Source: Seminavis robusta (Eukaryota > Bacillariophyta > Bacillariophyceae > Naviculales > Naviculaceae). From it: a DNA stretch of 64,000 bases. A model generated the notes under the pieces. It was not told the DNA's origin. It saw only the letters and a list, made by a program, of their open reading frames with translations, and made no database searches. Position 1 is the stretch's first letter, and the number at the start of each line of letters is the position of its first letter. Location: the NCBI GenBank assembly GCA_903772945.1, contig CAICTM010000044.1, forward strand, positions 85,763-149,762. Direction: 5' to 3'. Shown here piece after piece: positions 13,501 through 24,357 of the stretch. A program made the translations under genes and the position numbers.

Positions 13501-16500
13501 GGAATCCCAGTGACAGTGATGTTGGAGAATCATCCTCAATCAAATCAGATGGAATGGACAGCACAATTGTGTGCTTCTTGTCATCAGTGGGCCCGTCATT
13601 CACACTGAGAGACTCTTCGGGGGTAACTCGAGTCCATTGAATGCCACTGTCAGTGGTTCCAGACTGGGGCTCTCCCCCAGCAGTGGGATTCATGTTTCCC
13701 AAGTCAATCTGTTCATCATTGATGACAGCATAGAACTTGGTGGATGAATCTGTCGAATCAAGCTGGTACAGGGTGAACTCTACTCGCACCTCCTTTGCGC
13801 CCTCTTGTTCTGATCCGGAGGATAGTGGGATCTCATAAGTGTTGGAGATCTGTGGATTCTCCTTGTTCAGAAGTCCCAAGAACTGAGTGGAAGTATCGCT
13901 ATCAAAGAGACTGCCACCATTCCAAGATTCAACCGAATCAAAGCTTTCAAAGTTCTCTTCCTCAAGAACAACCTCTGGGTAACAGATCTCAACAGAAGTT
14001 GGACCAGTGGTTGTTGTTGTGGGTGAACTGGTGACAGGTTCGCCTGTTGGGCTACCAGTTGTGGTAGCTGGTGTTGGTGTTGCAGTAGTGATTCCAGTTG
14101 GACTTGATGTTACAGGGACTCCTGTTGGGCTCCCTGTGACTGAAGATCCAGTTGGTGATCCAGTTACTGAGGTTGGTGAGGGAGTTGTTGGAGGTACTGT
14201 CATGATGCCAGTGGGACTTCCTGTGAGAGAAGGAATAGTGCCTGTTGGGCTCCCAGTGGACGAAACTGCTGAAGGACTGCTTGTTGCTGTTGTTTCAGTG
14301 GGTGCAACAGTAGCTGTTGTTCCAGTTGGTGTGCTGCTTTCACCGGGTGTCGGAGAAGGTGTAACTGGAGACAATGTTGTTGTCCCCGTAGGGCTGCTAG
14401 TGAAGGTGCGAAATGTACCTGTAGGGCTTCCGGTGGAGGGAGCTCCTGAAGGGATTCCTGTTGCCTTTGTTCCAGTGGGTGCAGCTGTAACTGTAGCTCC
14501 AGTTGGTGTGCTACTCTCACTTGTTGTTGGCGAGGGAGTAGTTGGGGGTGTTGTTGTGGTTCCTGTGGGACTTCCAGTGAGTCTAAGATTGTTGCCAGTT
14601 GGGCTGCCAGTGGAGGAAAATGCTGAAGGACTACCTGTTGCTGTTGTTTCAGTTGGCGGGACTGTAACTGTTGTAGTTGTTGGAGCTGCTGTGACGGGTG
14701 CTTCAGTAGGACTCAGAGTTTCACTGCCACTTCCTGTGTCAGTTACGGTCTCGGCTGTAGTTGGGTTGGGGGTTGGGGACAAGGATGGAAACTCTGTAAT
14801 CGAAATGGTAGGTGACTCTGTCTTTTGTTTTGTTGGTACAGGTGTATTACGACCAAAACTGAACGTGGGATTCATTGATGGTTCATTTGTGCTTTGTTGT
14901 ATGGTGGGGATTGTGGTAGTGGCTGATGTAGGCTCACTTGTGGTTGGTGTCTTCTTGATTGTTGGAGCAGGTGTATCGCTTCCGAAGCTTGGGGTTGGAT
15001 TCCCTGTTGTTGGAGTGGAAGTAACAGGAGAGCCAGTTGGACTGAGAGTCTCGCTGCCTCCCCCTGATTCAGTAACAGTTCCAGCCACTGTAGGTGCCAG
15101 AGTAGATGGCACACCGGTTTCCTTACTTGATGGTACTGGTGTGTTTTGTGGCAAGGCAGGTGGCACTGGAAGTCCAGTGTTTGGAGGCACTGTTTTCTTC
15201 ACACTTGGGACTGAAGTTACCCCCCCACTAGGGCTGTTAGTGGATGTGGGGATGACTGTCTGAACTGGTTCTGTACCAGATGGCACTGGTGTATTCTGTG
15301 GCAATCCCAGAGAAGGGCTGATTGTCTCCTTGCCAGAGGTTGGGCTCAAAGTAATAGAGGGTTGCACCAAGGATGGAATGCCAGTTGTGGGAGTCTCCGT
15401 TTTGCTGGGAGTTGGTGTTACCCCAACACTTGGGCTGAGTGTGGCTGTGGGAACTGTTGTGTTCTTGCTTGATGGCACTGGTGTGTTTTGTGGCAAGGCA
15501 GGTGGCACTGGAAGTCCAGTGTTTGGAGGCACTGTCTTCTTCACACTTGGGACTGGAGTTACCCCCCCACTAGGGCTGTTAGTGGATGTGGGAATGCCTG
15601 TCTGGACCGGTTCTGTACCAGATGGCACAGGTGTATTCTGTGGAAATCCCAGAGAAGGGCTAGTTTTCTCCTTGCCAGAGGTTGGGCTCAAAGTATTAGA
15701 GGGTTGCACCAAGGATGGAATGCCAGTTGTGGGAGACTCTGTTTTGCTGGGAGTTGGTGTTACCCCAACACTTGGGCTGAGTGTAGCTGTGGGCACTGTT
15801 GTTTCCTTACTTGAAGGTACTGGTGTGTTTTGTGGCAGGCCAGGGGTTACAGTTGGGTTTCCAGAGCTAGAAGGACCTGTAGTCGTCACACTTGGGAGCG
15901 GAGTTACTCCTCCACTAGGGCTGACAGTAGATGTAGGGGTTAGTGTCTGCCCAGGTTGGAGACTTGATGGCACCGGTGTGTTCTGTGGAAAACCCTGAGA
16001 AGGGAGAGGTGTCTCTTTGCCAGATGTGGGACTCTCGGTACCAGTAGGTTCCGGCACACTTGGACCGGGTGTGACCCCAGCACTTGGGCTGAATGTTGCT
16101 GTTGGAACATCTGTTTCTTTGCTGGAGGGCACTGGAGTGGTTTCTGGAAGCCCTGGCGTGCCTGTTGGTGCCCCAGGAATGGGAGGTGCGGTAGTTCTCT
16201 CAGTGGGGACAGGAGTGACTCCAGCGCTAGGGCTAGGTGTGGATGAAGGGATTCCTGTCTGGGTTGGTTCCTTACCAGATGGAACAGGTGTATTTTGTGG
16301 CAGGCCAGGCAGTACAGTTGGGTTACCAGCGCTGGAAGGAACCATAGTCTTGGAACTTGGGGAAGGGGTGACTTCTGCAGTAGGGCTGGGAGTGGATGAT
16401 GGGGCATTATTTGTTGGCACTGGAGTGTTTTGTGGCAGGCCAGGTGGCCCAGTTGGAGGCAAACTGGTTGGAGTGCCAGTGGTTTTCCCAGTGGGGAGAG

Positions 16501-19500
16501 CAGAAACTCCAGAACTAGGACTGGGAGTGGATGATGGCCCTCCTGTCAACCTTGTTTCTTTATTTGTTGGGACTGGAGTGTTTTGTGGCAGGCCAGGTGG
16601 CCCAGTTGGAGGCAAACTGGTTGGAGTGCCGGTGGTTTTCCCAGTGGGGAGAGCAGTAACTCCAGAACTAGGCCTGGGAGTGGATGATGGCTCTCCTGTC
16701 AATGTTGTTTCCCTATTTGTTGGGACTGGAGTGTTTTGTGGCAGGCCAGGTGGCCCAGTTGGAGGCACACTGGTTGGAGGACCAGTGGTTTTCCCAGTGG
16801 GGACGGGAGTAACCCCCGCACTAGGGCTTGGAGTCGATGATGGCACTCCTGTCAACGTTGTTTCCTTGCTTGTTGGAACTGGAGTGTTTTGTGGCAGGCC
16901 AGGTGGCCCAGTTGGAGGCACACTGGTTGGAGGACCAGTGGTTTTCCCAGTGGGGACGGGAGTAACCCCCGCACTTGGGCTTGGAGTGGATGATGGCACT
17001 CCTGTCAACGTTGTTTCCTTGCTTGTTGGAACTGGAGTGTTTTGTGGCAGGCCAGGTGGCCCAGTTGGAGGCACACTGGTTGGAGGACCAGTGGTTTTCC
17101 CAGTGGGGACGGGAGTAACCCCGGCACTAGGGCTTGGAGTGGATGATGGCACTCCTGTCAACGTTGTTTCCTTGCTTGTTGGAACTGGAGTGTTTTGTGG
17201 AAGGCCAGGTTGCCCTGTTGGTTGTAAACTGTTGGGTGGACCAGTTGTTTTCACGGTAGGAACCGGGGTAACTCCAGAACTAGGGCTGGGAGTGGATGAT
17301 GGCGCTCCTGTCAACGTTGTTTCCTTATTTGTTGGAACCGGTGTGTTTTGTGGAAGGCCAGGTGGCACTGTTGGAGGCACACTGGTTGGAGGACCAGTGG
17401 ATTTCCCAGTGGGGACCGGGGTAACTCCCACACTGGGGCTGGCCGTGGATGATGGCACTCCTGTCAACGTTGTTTCCTTGCTTGTTGGAACTGGTGTGTT
17501 TTCTGGGAAAAGTGGTGGCCCTGTTGGAGGTATACTATTTGGTGGACCAGTCGTTTTCTCTGTGGGGATAGGAGTAACATCAACACTGGGGTTGGGAGTG
17601 GATGATGGCACTCCTGTCAAGAGAGTTTCTTTACTTGTTGGGAATGGTGTGTTCTCTGGAAAGGCAGGTGGCACTGGAAGTCCAGTGTTTGGAGGAACTG
17701 TTGTTTCCTCGGTGGGAACAGGAGTGACTCCTGCACTTGGATTTGGTGTTGAAGTGGGGATTCCTGTTAAAACTGTTTCCCTGTTGGATGGCACCGGGGT
17801 GTTTTCTGTGAAGGAGGGTGGGACTGGAAGACCAGTGTTTGGAGAAACAGTGGTTATCCCTGCAGGAGGCGGTGTGACACCTGTGCTAGGGTTTGGTGTG
17901 GAAGTGGGGATTCCTGTCAAAACTGTTTCAGTGGTTGATGGCACTGGAGTTTTCTCTCCAAATACGCTTGGATTGGACGTGGGAGTTTCGGGAACAACTG
18001 TTGTTTTCGTAGTAGGAACAGGGGTCACTGGAACAAAAACAGTACTAGGACTTGTGGTTTCAGTTCCAGTAGGAGTTGAAGTCAGTATCGATTGTATGGC
18101 TGACGGACTGATCGTTTCAGCAGTCGGGACAGGCTTTCGCGCCACGTCTGTTTCCTTTGGAGTTGGGGCTGGTGTCACTTGCACAAATGTTGGAGTAGGC
18201 GCCGAAGTGGCTTCATTTGGAGGAGTCTGCACGCTGGAGGGAACCGGTGTTTTTTGGATGCTTGGAGCGCCTACTGTTGGACTTACAGTCACAATGGCTG
18301 CCTCTTTTACAGAAGGGACCGGCGTCTCTCCAATGGTTGGTCCAGAGGGCTGCGCCGTACCTTGGCTGGGAGGACTGGTACCAGCAGACGGCACTGCCGT
18401 TCCAGTCGGACGAGTGAGATTGGCTTCGTTTGCCGTAGATGTAGGAGCAGGCGTCTCGGACCCAAAAGATGATGTAGGAGTGAGTTTGTTCACGTCGCTT
18501 CCTCCCGTGAAGTGAGTTGGTGCGGTGGTCGTTTCGTTAAGTTCGGGTGGCCTGGTAAGCGTAGCTCCGCCCTCAAAGGCGGTCGGACCTGGTGTCTCGT
18601 ATCCTCGTGTCGCTGAAGTAGGAGCTTTGGTCAAACCGCCGCCACCGGCAGTATAAGACGGTGCTGCGGTCGTTTCGTTTTGCTCGGGCGGCCTGGTAAG
18701 ATTTGCACCACCCTCAAAAGCCGTTGGACCAGGTGTCTCGTATCCTCGTGTCACTGAAGTAGGAGATTTGGTCAAACCACCACCACCAGCAGTATACGAC
18801 GGCGCTGGGGTCGTTTCGTTTAGCTTGGGTGGTCTGGTAAGATTGGCACCACCTTCGAAGGAGGATGGAGCCGGTGTCTTCCCAGAGTTTGGTGGCTTGC
18901 TTAGTTTGCCCCCACCAGAAATCGATGTTGGTGGGGTTTCCCGAGTCAAATTGCCCCCACCCGAGGTGGACGTCGGGGCTGTTTCGCGGGTCAAATTGCC
19001 CCCACCCGAGGTGGACGTCGGGGCTGCTTCGCGGGTCAAGTTGCCCCCACCTGAAATGGACGTCGGGGCTGTTTCTCGGGTCAAGTTGCCTCCACCTGAA
19101 ATGGAAGTTGGGGCTGTTTCGCGGGTCAAGTTGCCTCCACCTGAACTGGATGTTGGGGCTGTTTCCCGGGTCAAGTTGCCTCCACCAGAAATCGATGTTG
19201 GGGGTGTTTCCCGCGTCAAGTTGCCTCCACCCGAAACCGATGTTGGGGCCTTTCCTCTAGTCAGTTTACCTCCACCCGAAATTGATGTTGGCTTTGAACC
19301 AGGCGATCTAGTGATGTCTCCTTCTCCAATGAGCGTCGTGGTAGGTGCAGCGGACGGTGATCCAGGTACTCGGGAGATCTTTCCCTGCCCAACCATCTCT
19401 GCTGTGGGAGATTTCGGCGCTCGCGTGATATTTCCTCTGCCAAACTCTTCAGCAGGCGACCCGGGACGTGTTATATTGCCTCTGCCAAACTGATCTGATC

Positions 19501-22229
19501 CGGGAACCAGTAGGAACTGCGGAGACTTGGTCAGGCGACCATCTCCAGTCAACCCAGCAGAAGGTCGAGCAACTTTGCCTTGTCCTGCCAACTCCTCAGC
19601 TCTAGGAGGCCGCGTCAGGTTGGCCGCGCCCGAAACTGAGTCCTTGCGCTGCTCCTTGGGTGGCCGAGTCAATGACGCGAAGCCAGATGTCACCCTGGAA
19701 TCTCCGGCACGATCCCTCTGGACACTGCAAAACCCTTTGCTTCCTTTGGAGGTCTGGTAATACTTCCTCCTGCTCCATACATGTATGGCTGGTGCCACTT
19801 CTGCACTTGCCCAAAATTGGAAAAAACGTCAGTAGGATCACATGTACAAGGCAATGTCATGCTGTATCCCGCATTGTGTTCCTCTTGCAAGTCCACATTT
19901 CCACACTCAGTTGGAGAAGGCACATTGTATCCTTTGAACACTGGGTCACGGACTAACAAGAGCACATACGCAACCAGGGTCTCAGGATCGCAAAAGGCAG
20001 TGTAGGTTTCAACAGGTCCATAGGCGACGTTGGTGTTGACATCACAAACACGGTTTTCACCATCCGGAGGGGCAATGTAGACCGTCTCGAGAGTATCAGC
20101 TTTAAATTTGGGACTGTTCTCAGATGCCTGAGTGGCGTTGGCAGGCGAGGTGAACCAAGTTTGGGAGACTGTAAACGTCACTGTGACGTTGTTGGCTGCA
20201 ATAATCTCGATCGGCATTTCAATTGGATAAGGACTGTCATCAACGTTATGCATATCAATAAGACATTGTGGGTTGCGGCCAACTGATCCAAAGGCATTGG
20301 CATTGGAAATCTCATCGTCATCCGTGTAGTTGAAGAATCCAGTCTCCCCAGCCGGAATCTCCTGGGTTGGCTCCAAAACAACTGTGGGTTCTTCAGAGAT
20401 AGTTGGCTGTTCAGAAGTACAGAACCGCCCATCAAGCATGTTACCATAACAATCATCACGAGTAGGTTCCTGAGTTGCCAACGTGCCACTGGGTACCGAG
20501 TTGACGAAGTTTGATCCCCGAAGTACAGACGCACGATTTGCGGAAGCAGTACCAGTCCCGACATTGCTCTGAACGACCGCGCCTCCGTTTCCGAAAATCG
20601 AACCAAGGCTGCCTCTGTTAACACGTCCGGCACTGTTATCCTGAAAGGTGCTGGAAGGCTGATCGTTGACATTTTCTCTGGCAACAGCTCCGACACCCGT
20701 ACCTTGGAAGCTCAACGAGGGTTGATCATTGAAATTACCTCTCTCAACTCGTCCGACACTTTACCTTCATATCCAACCGAGGGCCGATCAACTCCGGCTT
20801 CGGCCTGTCCAATCGAAGGCTGATCGACTGATGGTTCGGTACCACCAGTAAATTGACCTCTGTCAACTCGTCCGTTGGCAGTTTCCTTATAGGTCACTGC
20901 AGGTTGCTGACCTCTCTCAACTCGTCCGCTACCTTTGCCTTCGTAACCAACAGAAGGTTGATCGACTCCTGCTAGGGCCTGTCCAATTGAAGGCTGATCG
21001 ACTGATGGTTCGGTACCACCAGTAAATTGACCTCTGTCAACTCGTCCATTGGCATCTCCTTTGTAGGTCACCGATGGTTGCTGACCTCTCTCAACTCGTC
21101 CGGTACCTTTGCCTTCGTAAACAACAGACGGTTGATCGACTGATGGTTCAGTACCACCGGTGAAACTACCTCTTTCAACTCGTCCGGTACCTTTACCCTC
21201 ATAACCAACAGAGGGCTGACCGACCGGCGTTTCCTCACCACCCGTAAAAAGGTCTTTTGAAACTCGTCCTGTGCTATCGTACTCCATCGGACTCGGCTGA
21301 TCTCTGTTGACTCGACCCACACCTCTGGCCTTCAAACTAGCAAGAGTAGGAGTCTCGCCGCCTTCTTGCTGCTGCAGATCGATAAAATTATCACGGGAAA
21401 CTCGTCCTGTACTATCGTACTCTGTCGCTGAAGGTTGATCTCCTCGTCCGACCCGTCCCGTGCCGGTGCGCTGGATCACCGACGGTGGAATACCTTGACC
21501 TTTGGATGCTTCTCCCGTAGCGGCGTGCTCGGAATCAATCGTGCCACCTCGGGAAGCTTTCCCAGTGGCCTTGTGCTGTACCGTGGGCACACCTGCTACT
21601 GGAGACGCACCCGGAGCTGCACCCGGGGCATCCACCACAGGGGCCGCGCCTGGGGCATCCACTACCGGGGCCGTACCAGCCGTATCTACCACCACGGGAG
21701 CCGCGTTCTCACGAGATTCCACCGTTCCAAATCCTTGCAACAAACGCAAACAATCTGGATCATCGGGGGTATCCAGACATTTTACAATCAGTTCGTGGGA
21801 TAAAGTCGGTGCATTGGTAATGGTGCTCGTTGCCTGGGTCGGATCGTGACTGAGACTCGTGACTGAAGTATCTTTCTCACTACCACCACCACCATGGCGG
21901 TCGGAATTTTTCATGGGAGGACAGTACTTGAGTTTGGAGGGATCATCGTAATCACAGTAGTGATCCTTGGGATCCAGTCCAGCCGCTTTGAATTTGTGGA
22001 CTCGACGGCCCAAGAAACGGTAAAACCAAATGGTACGGTCTTCCACAGAATCCTCTACTCGTTTCAGAACATCGTGAAAGGCTTCGGTGTGCTTCAAGTT
22101 GGGATTGGTGGCTGCTGAGCCTGTAGTAGTATCTGAGGCATCTGTAGCGGAACAGACTCGAGTCCATGCGGCAATGATGGCGAATGCCGTCCAAAGGATT
22201 TTTTTCTGGAAGTTTTTGCGGATCATCAT
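1..22229 (-). CDS. Giant secreted Pro/Ser/Thr-rich mosaic surface protein (3' end outside window)
   Basis: One very long coding region, roughly 7,400 codons inside the window. The start is the ATG pair at 22,229/22,226, giving MMIRKNFQKKILWTAFAIIA and then WTRVCSATDA, a good signal peptide. Earlier in-frame start-like codons add only an unlikely basic leader. Order of modules: acidic N-terminal region; GRVxRG repeats; six-Cys domain A; GxxxTRPP/NLTRE repeats; 51-residue Thr/Pro repeats; SPTG repeats alternating with beta domains D1 and D2; six-Cys domain B; domains D3-D5; then PSxxPS repeats running out at position 1. Frame breaks near 20,760, 19,690-19,790, about 13,005, 11,770-11,930, 5,560-6,240 and at several points below 5.2 kb split it into apparent pieces. 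The repeat or domain pattern resumes across each break, so I read a single gene. Secretion is well supported. A role in adhesion or cell-wall mucilage is inferred from composition only. Confidence 0.8.
7540..8400 (-). repeat. GGPTxxPSESPSGxPT repeats
   Basis: About a dozen units of 15-30 residues built on PTGGPTxRPSESPSG, for example SQEPTGGPTIRPSQSP. They are the cleanest PSxxPS units in the gene, lie directly after D5, and read without a break. Confidence 0.75.
8466..9048 (-). other. Repeated extracellular domain D5
   Basis: Fifth and most C-terminal copy seen. It begins KECYDEVVLEEEDFES and ends YGVDDLTITSFYTC, more like D1/D2 than D3/D4 at its edges. After it the protein has only PSxxPS repeats inside this window. 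Confidence 0.6.
9135..9729 (-). other. Repeated extracellular domain D4
   Basis: Fourth copy, duplicate of D3. It carries the same central YQLDSSDSSTTFYAVINGE and WTRVTPEESLSINDG phrases and the closing GIDDLTITAVYIC strand. The differences from D3 are scattered substitutions, with no frame break. Confidence 0.65.
9816..10410 (-). other. Repeated extracellular domain D3
   Basis: Third copy, from ECYDEEVVVVDENFES to YGIDDLTITAVYIC. It is an intact reading frame and nearly identical in DNA to D4, with matching positions 681 bases apart, so the pair is a recent tandem duplication that included the Pro/Ser linker. Confidence 0.65.
10978..11370 (-). other. Six-cysteine extracellular domain, copy B
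   Basis: From the Cys of LSKYCEISIEP to the Cys of IPCDPSCY, about 131 residues. Cysteines sit at relative positions 1, 61, 80, 107, 127 and 131, matching the order in copy A, and the phrases VTCDE, YSALC and IPCDPSC mirror VCDVN, YTAFC and LPCTC there. It lies between D2 and D3. Sequence similarity outside the cysteines is low, so the duplication is old. Confidence 0.6.
11530..12110 (-). other. Repeated extracellular domain D2 (frame-disturbed)
   Basis: Second copy. It begins ICYPEVVLEEETFETSDS and ends YGVDDLKITALYTC. Between about 11,770 and 11,930 several single bases are missing compared with D1, so the middle of the domain is not in one frame, although the DNA can be aligned throughout. 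Both ends keep the family pattern. Confidence 0.55.
12110..14770 (-). repeat. TGSPTGT-type Ser/Pro/Thr/Gly repeats
   Basis: Low-complexity runs built from SPTG, TGSPTGT and TPSPTT phrases, interrupted by beta domain D1 at about 13,420-13,985. Between 12,700 and 13,150 three blocks of about 165 bases are close copies. One copy near 13,005 has lost a T relative to its sisters (CGGTGTTGG against CGGTTGTTGG), which shifts the frame of the giant gene. Confidence 0.7.
13420..13985 (-). other. Repeated ~190-residue extracellular domain D1
   Basis: First of five copies. It opens with ICYPEVVLEEENFESFDS, has a central SWNGGSLFDSDT and FTLYQLDSTDSSTKFYAVI, and ends with YGIDDLKITSFYTC. One cysteine near each end could pair. 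The strand-rich pattern, an early E-x-F-E-S and a closing GIDDL-x-I-T strand resemble jelly-roll carbohydrate-binding or lectin-like sandwiches, but this is a fold guess. Confidence 0.6.
14770..18050 (-). repeat. 51-residue (153-bp) Thr/Pro repeats
   Basis: Tandem units with the order NTPVPTSKETTLTG, VPSSTPSPSAGVTPVP, TGKTTGPPTS, VPPTGPPGLPQ. The best copies start at about 16,868, 17,021 and 17,174, exactly 153 bases apart and almost identical, so they arose recently. Towards both ends the units diverge and shorten. No cysteine and few aromatics; a heavily O-glycosylated extended stalk is the likely form (inference). Confidence 0.8.
18430..19790 (-). repeat. GxxxTRPP and GGGNLTRE repeats
   Basis: Short repeats of the type GGANLTRPP, GRGNITRP, GEGDITRSP and GGGNLTRETAPTS. 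About nine NLTRE-type units run back to back at 18,900-19,290, each 54 bases long. They keep the Gly-x-x-(Ile/Leu)-Thr-Arg core and continue the GRVxRG theme in a more Thr/Pro-rich form. The frame changes between 19,690 and 19,790, yet TRPP motifs are present on both sides, so this looks like an indel rather than a gene boundary. Confidence 0.75.
19840..20265 (-). other. Six-cysteine extracellular domain, copy A
   Basis: A folded, non-repetitive segment of about 142 residues running from the Cys in NPQCLIDMHN to the last Cys of TLPCTCDP. Cysteines fall at relative positions 1, 74, 92, 121, 140 and 142. Hydrophobic strands such as NVTVTFTVSQTWF and VAYVLLLV suggest a small beta-rich, disulfide-bonded domain. 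It aligns cysteine for cysteine with a second copy at 10,978-11,370. I do not recognise the family. Confidence 0.65.
20700..21480 (-). repeat. GRVxRG basic repeats in the N-terminal part of the mosaic protein
   Basis: About a dozen degenerate units carry GxGRVxRG, interleaved with DQPSVGYEGK and QFTGGTEPSVDQPS phrases. Each unit places two arginines in a Gly-rich turn, which would alternate positive charge with Ser/Pro/Gln spacers. At about 20,760 one unit lacks a base relative to its neighbours, which switches the frame. The same phrase in sister units shows what the intact frame looks like, so the gene reads on into the next segment. Confidence 0.75.
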
Positions 22230-24290
22230 CTTTAATGAGAATGATATTTTGTATATTGACTGTAAAATTGATAAAAGTGTGTTGTAGTACTGTAGGCAAT
22301 GAGACAGCAAGTAACTCCTGCTGCTTCTTTCTCTTTGTTGCCGTGTGTCTAGTCTTTCTCTCTTATTCGCGTACGGTAGTATCGCCTTGTTGCAACAAAA
22401 ACAACAACGCAATGGCCAAAACAAAAAGGGGTCTTTCGTTGGCTTTGCTCTGTAGGCGTGGTTGGTTACAGTTTTGTTTTTTCGCTTGGTCAGAGACTCT
22501 GGGGCTCTGTGGCGGTCACGTATGTCCTTGTGCGAATCCAAATTGGGCGAGAATTAGGCCCAAGAGGTTACTGGGAAAAGATCTTGCTTGGTTGGACAGA
22601 TCAAAGTCTAACAGTGGTGAAATGTTAACAAGGTGGATGAGGTATAATTATAAAGCACCATTTCCGGTACCAGTAGGTGACTGTACCGTACGGTACTGTA
22701 CCATACCCTAAGATTCGATTTTTTCCGGCAGGTCCAAGATTATCCATCCAAGGCTTGGCTACAGTGCTATTGCAAAGAGTGAGGTTGTACCAGTAGCCGA
22801 TGATATCTATCTGATGTATGTACATGTAAAAAAAAACTGAACGTCTAATATCGGATTCAGACGAGATGTGCTTGAGGACTACCCACGAGCTAAGGCTCGG
22901 GTATTTCCCACAGTCAAGTCTGCTCAACTATGTACATGTAATGCCGATCCGCTAACGCGCACTCCAAAATTATGGGCTTCATACTGTATTGACTTCGTCG
23001 CCCGAGCCCAAGAACTAATTTCTTTAGAAAGCAACAGATACACAGAAATAAATCCTTGCCAACTTTCAAAGGACCTTGATACTGCAAAAAAGGGTTGGCA
23101 TCCATTTTAAACGAGCTGCCCTGTGACTTGCTGATCCTGCATCCTCCATGTTCCCCAGACCGGAAAGCATTCATGTTCCTAGCTACTCTAGTGGAGATGA
23201 GGTATATTAGATGCAGCCCCACTAATAGACTGGCTATCAAACAAAAGATGCTGGGTTGGGACGGGATCCCTTGCTCTAGCTCTAGCCCTATCATTCGTGT
23301 GATTCTGACTACCAGGTACGGAGCTGACCATTCAAGAGACATTGGTTTCCAAGGGCTTCCTACTAAACTAGTATATTATTAGATATTAGACTCCGTACCA
23401 CTTACAATGTGAAGACCGGTACTTATTCATCAGAAGTCCCACTAGTTTCTTATGACACTTTCATTCAGGGATACTCCAGTTCAAGAGTCTATGTCTTTAT
23501 TTGTGGATTGTGGAACTACTTCGTAGTGAATGAATTCATAAGTAAAAAGAACTCTAGAACGAGTGAACGCTACTGAGAAGCGAAACTTTCTTCAACAGTA
23601 AGCCTCGTTTCCCATTCATTGAACTCCGATCCAGAACCGGGGCTGCATGCATCTTCAAACTGGTGGCAGCCAACTAGTCTAGACTAGTCGGGTTCCAAGA
23701 TCACAAAGGTGCGCAGGATCATGGCTTTTAAAATTGCAGCTCTACCTGCACGGTTGCAGAGTACTGGTCGAGAAGCAAGCAATGATGAGCTGAGAGGGCT
23801 ACCTAGCTAAGACAAGCAGATCGTGGCTTTGCAGCCAGACAGGATTCGGAAGAAATACTAGCCAGGGCTGAAGAAAGAGAGAGAGGAGACAAAGAACACC
23901 TTGCGGCTGCAGCCGCGTTATTTCAACCAGCTCTGCCTTCTAATGTCCTCGTCCACTGGGCTGGGCTGCGCGAGAGCTTGAGGGAATTGCTTGCTTCTTG
24001 GGGTGAGTGTTCCAATTTGTCGTAGCTTTAATTAGCGAAAAGCGACTCGGAGAGAAAATCTGTCTTTTAAAAATGATCCGTAGTGTTGGCAAGGCAAGCT
24101 TCGGTTGTCAGTCCAAGGCAAGGCACTCGAGCATGTCAGAAGCATCAATCTCAAACAATAGACTAGATCTAATTGCAAGCACGAAGCCTGGGAGGCACAC
24201 CTACCGTGAAGGTTACACGTTGAATGTAAAACAGTCTTTTGGCGGCTTTGCAGGTTAAGATAAAGATCCCGACTGCAAAACACGTCTGAA
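22230..24290. other. Gene-free stretch upstream of the giant gene
   Basis: About 2 kb between the giant gene and the TPR gene. The short open frames have no repeat, domain or codon pattern I can support. A 16-base perfect palindrome, ACTAGTCTAGACTAGT, lies at 23,673-23,688. An open segment at about 23,811-24,001 reads DSEEILARAEERERGDKEHL and then AAAAALFQPALPSNVL, and ends at GGGTGAGTG, a possible splice donor. It could be a lone exon or a gene remnant, but nothing joins to it convincingly. Confidence 0.4.
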
Positions 24291-24357
24291 CTCACTTCTT
24301 GAAGCTCGGAACAGTCGCCATTGTCCACACACCAGCAAACAGCAAGAAGAAGGACAC

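Noticed and set aside
15100-18050. Regular 153-bp repeats as a CRISPR or satellite array
   Set aside because: Units are whole codons (51 residues), have no unique spacers, and sit inside a coding frame.
12106-18515. Plus-strand frames of up to 832 codons reading VPVGLPV and GTGVFCGRPGG
   Set aside because: Antisense shadow of Thr/Pro repeats; no start context, no domain, and periodicity equal to that of the sense repeats.
1-22229. Assignment as a silaffin, frustulin or named trail protein
   Set aside because: No KxxK silaffin pattern, no frustulin acidic Cys-rich repeats, and I cannot match the module order to a named protein from memory.
23721-23810. Small frame MAFKIAALPARLQSTGRE
   Set aside because: 29 codons, no partner exon and no recognised family.
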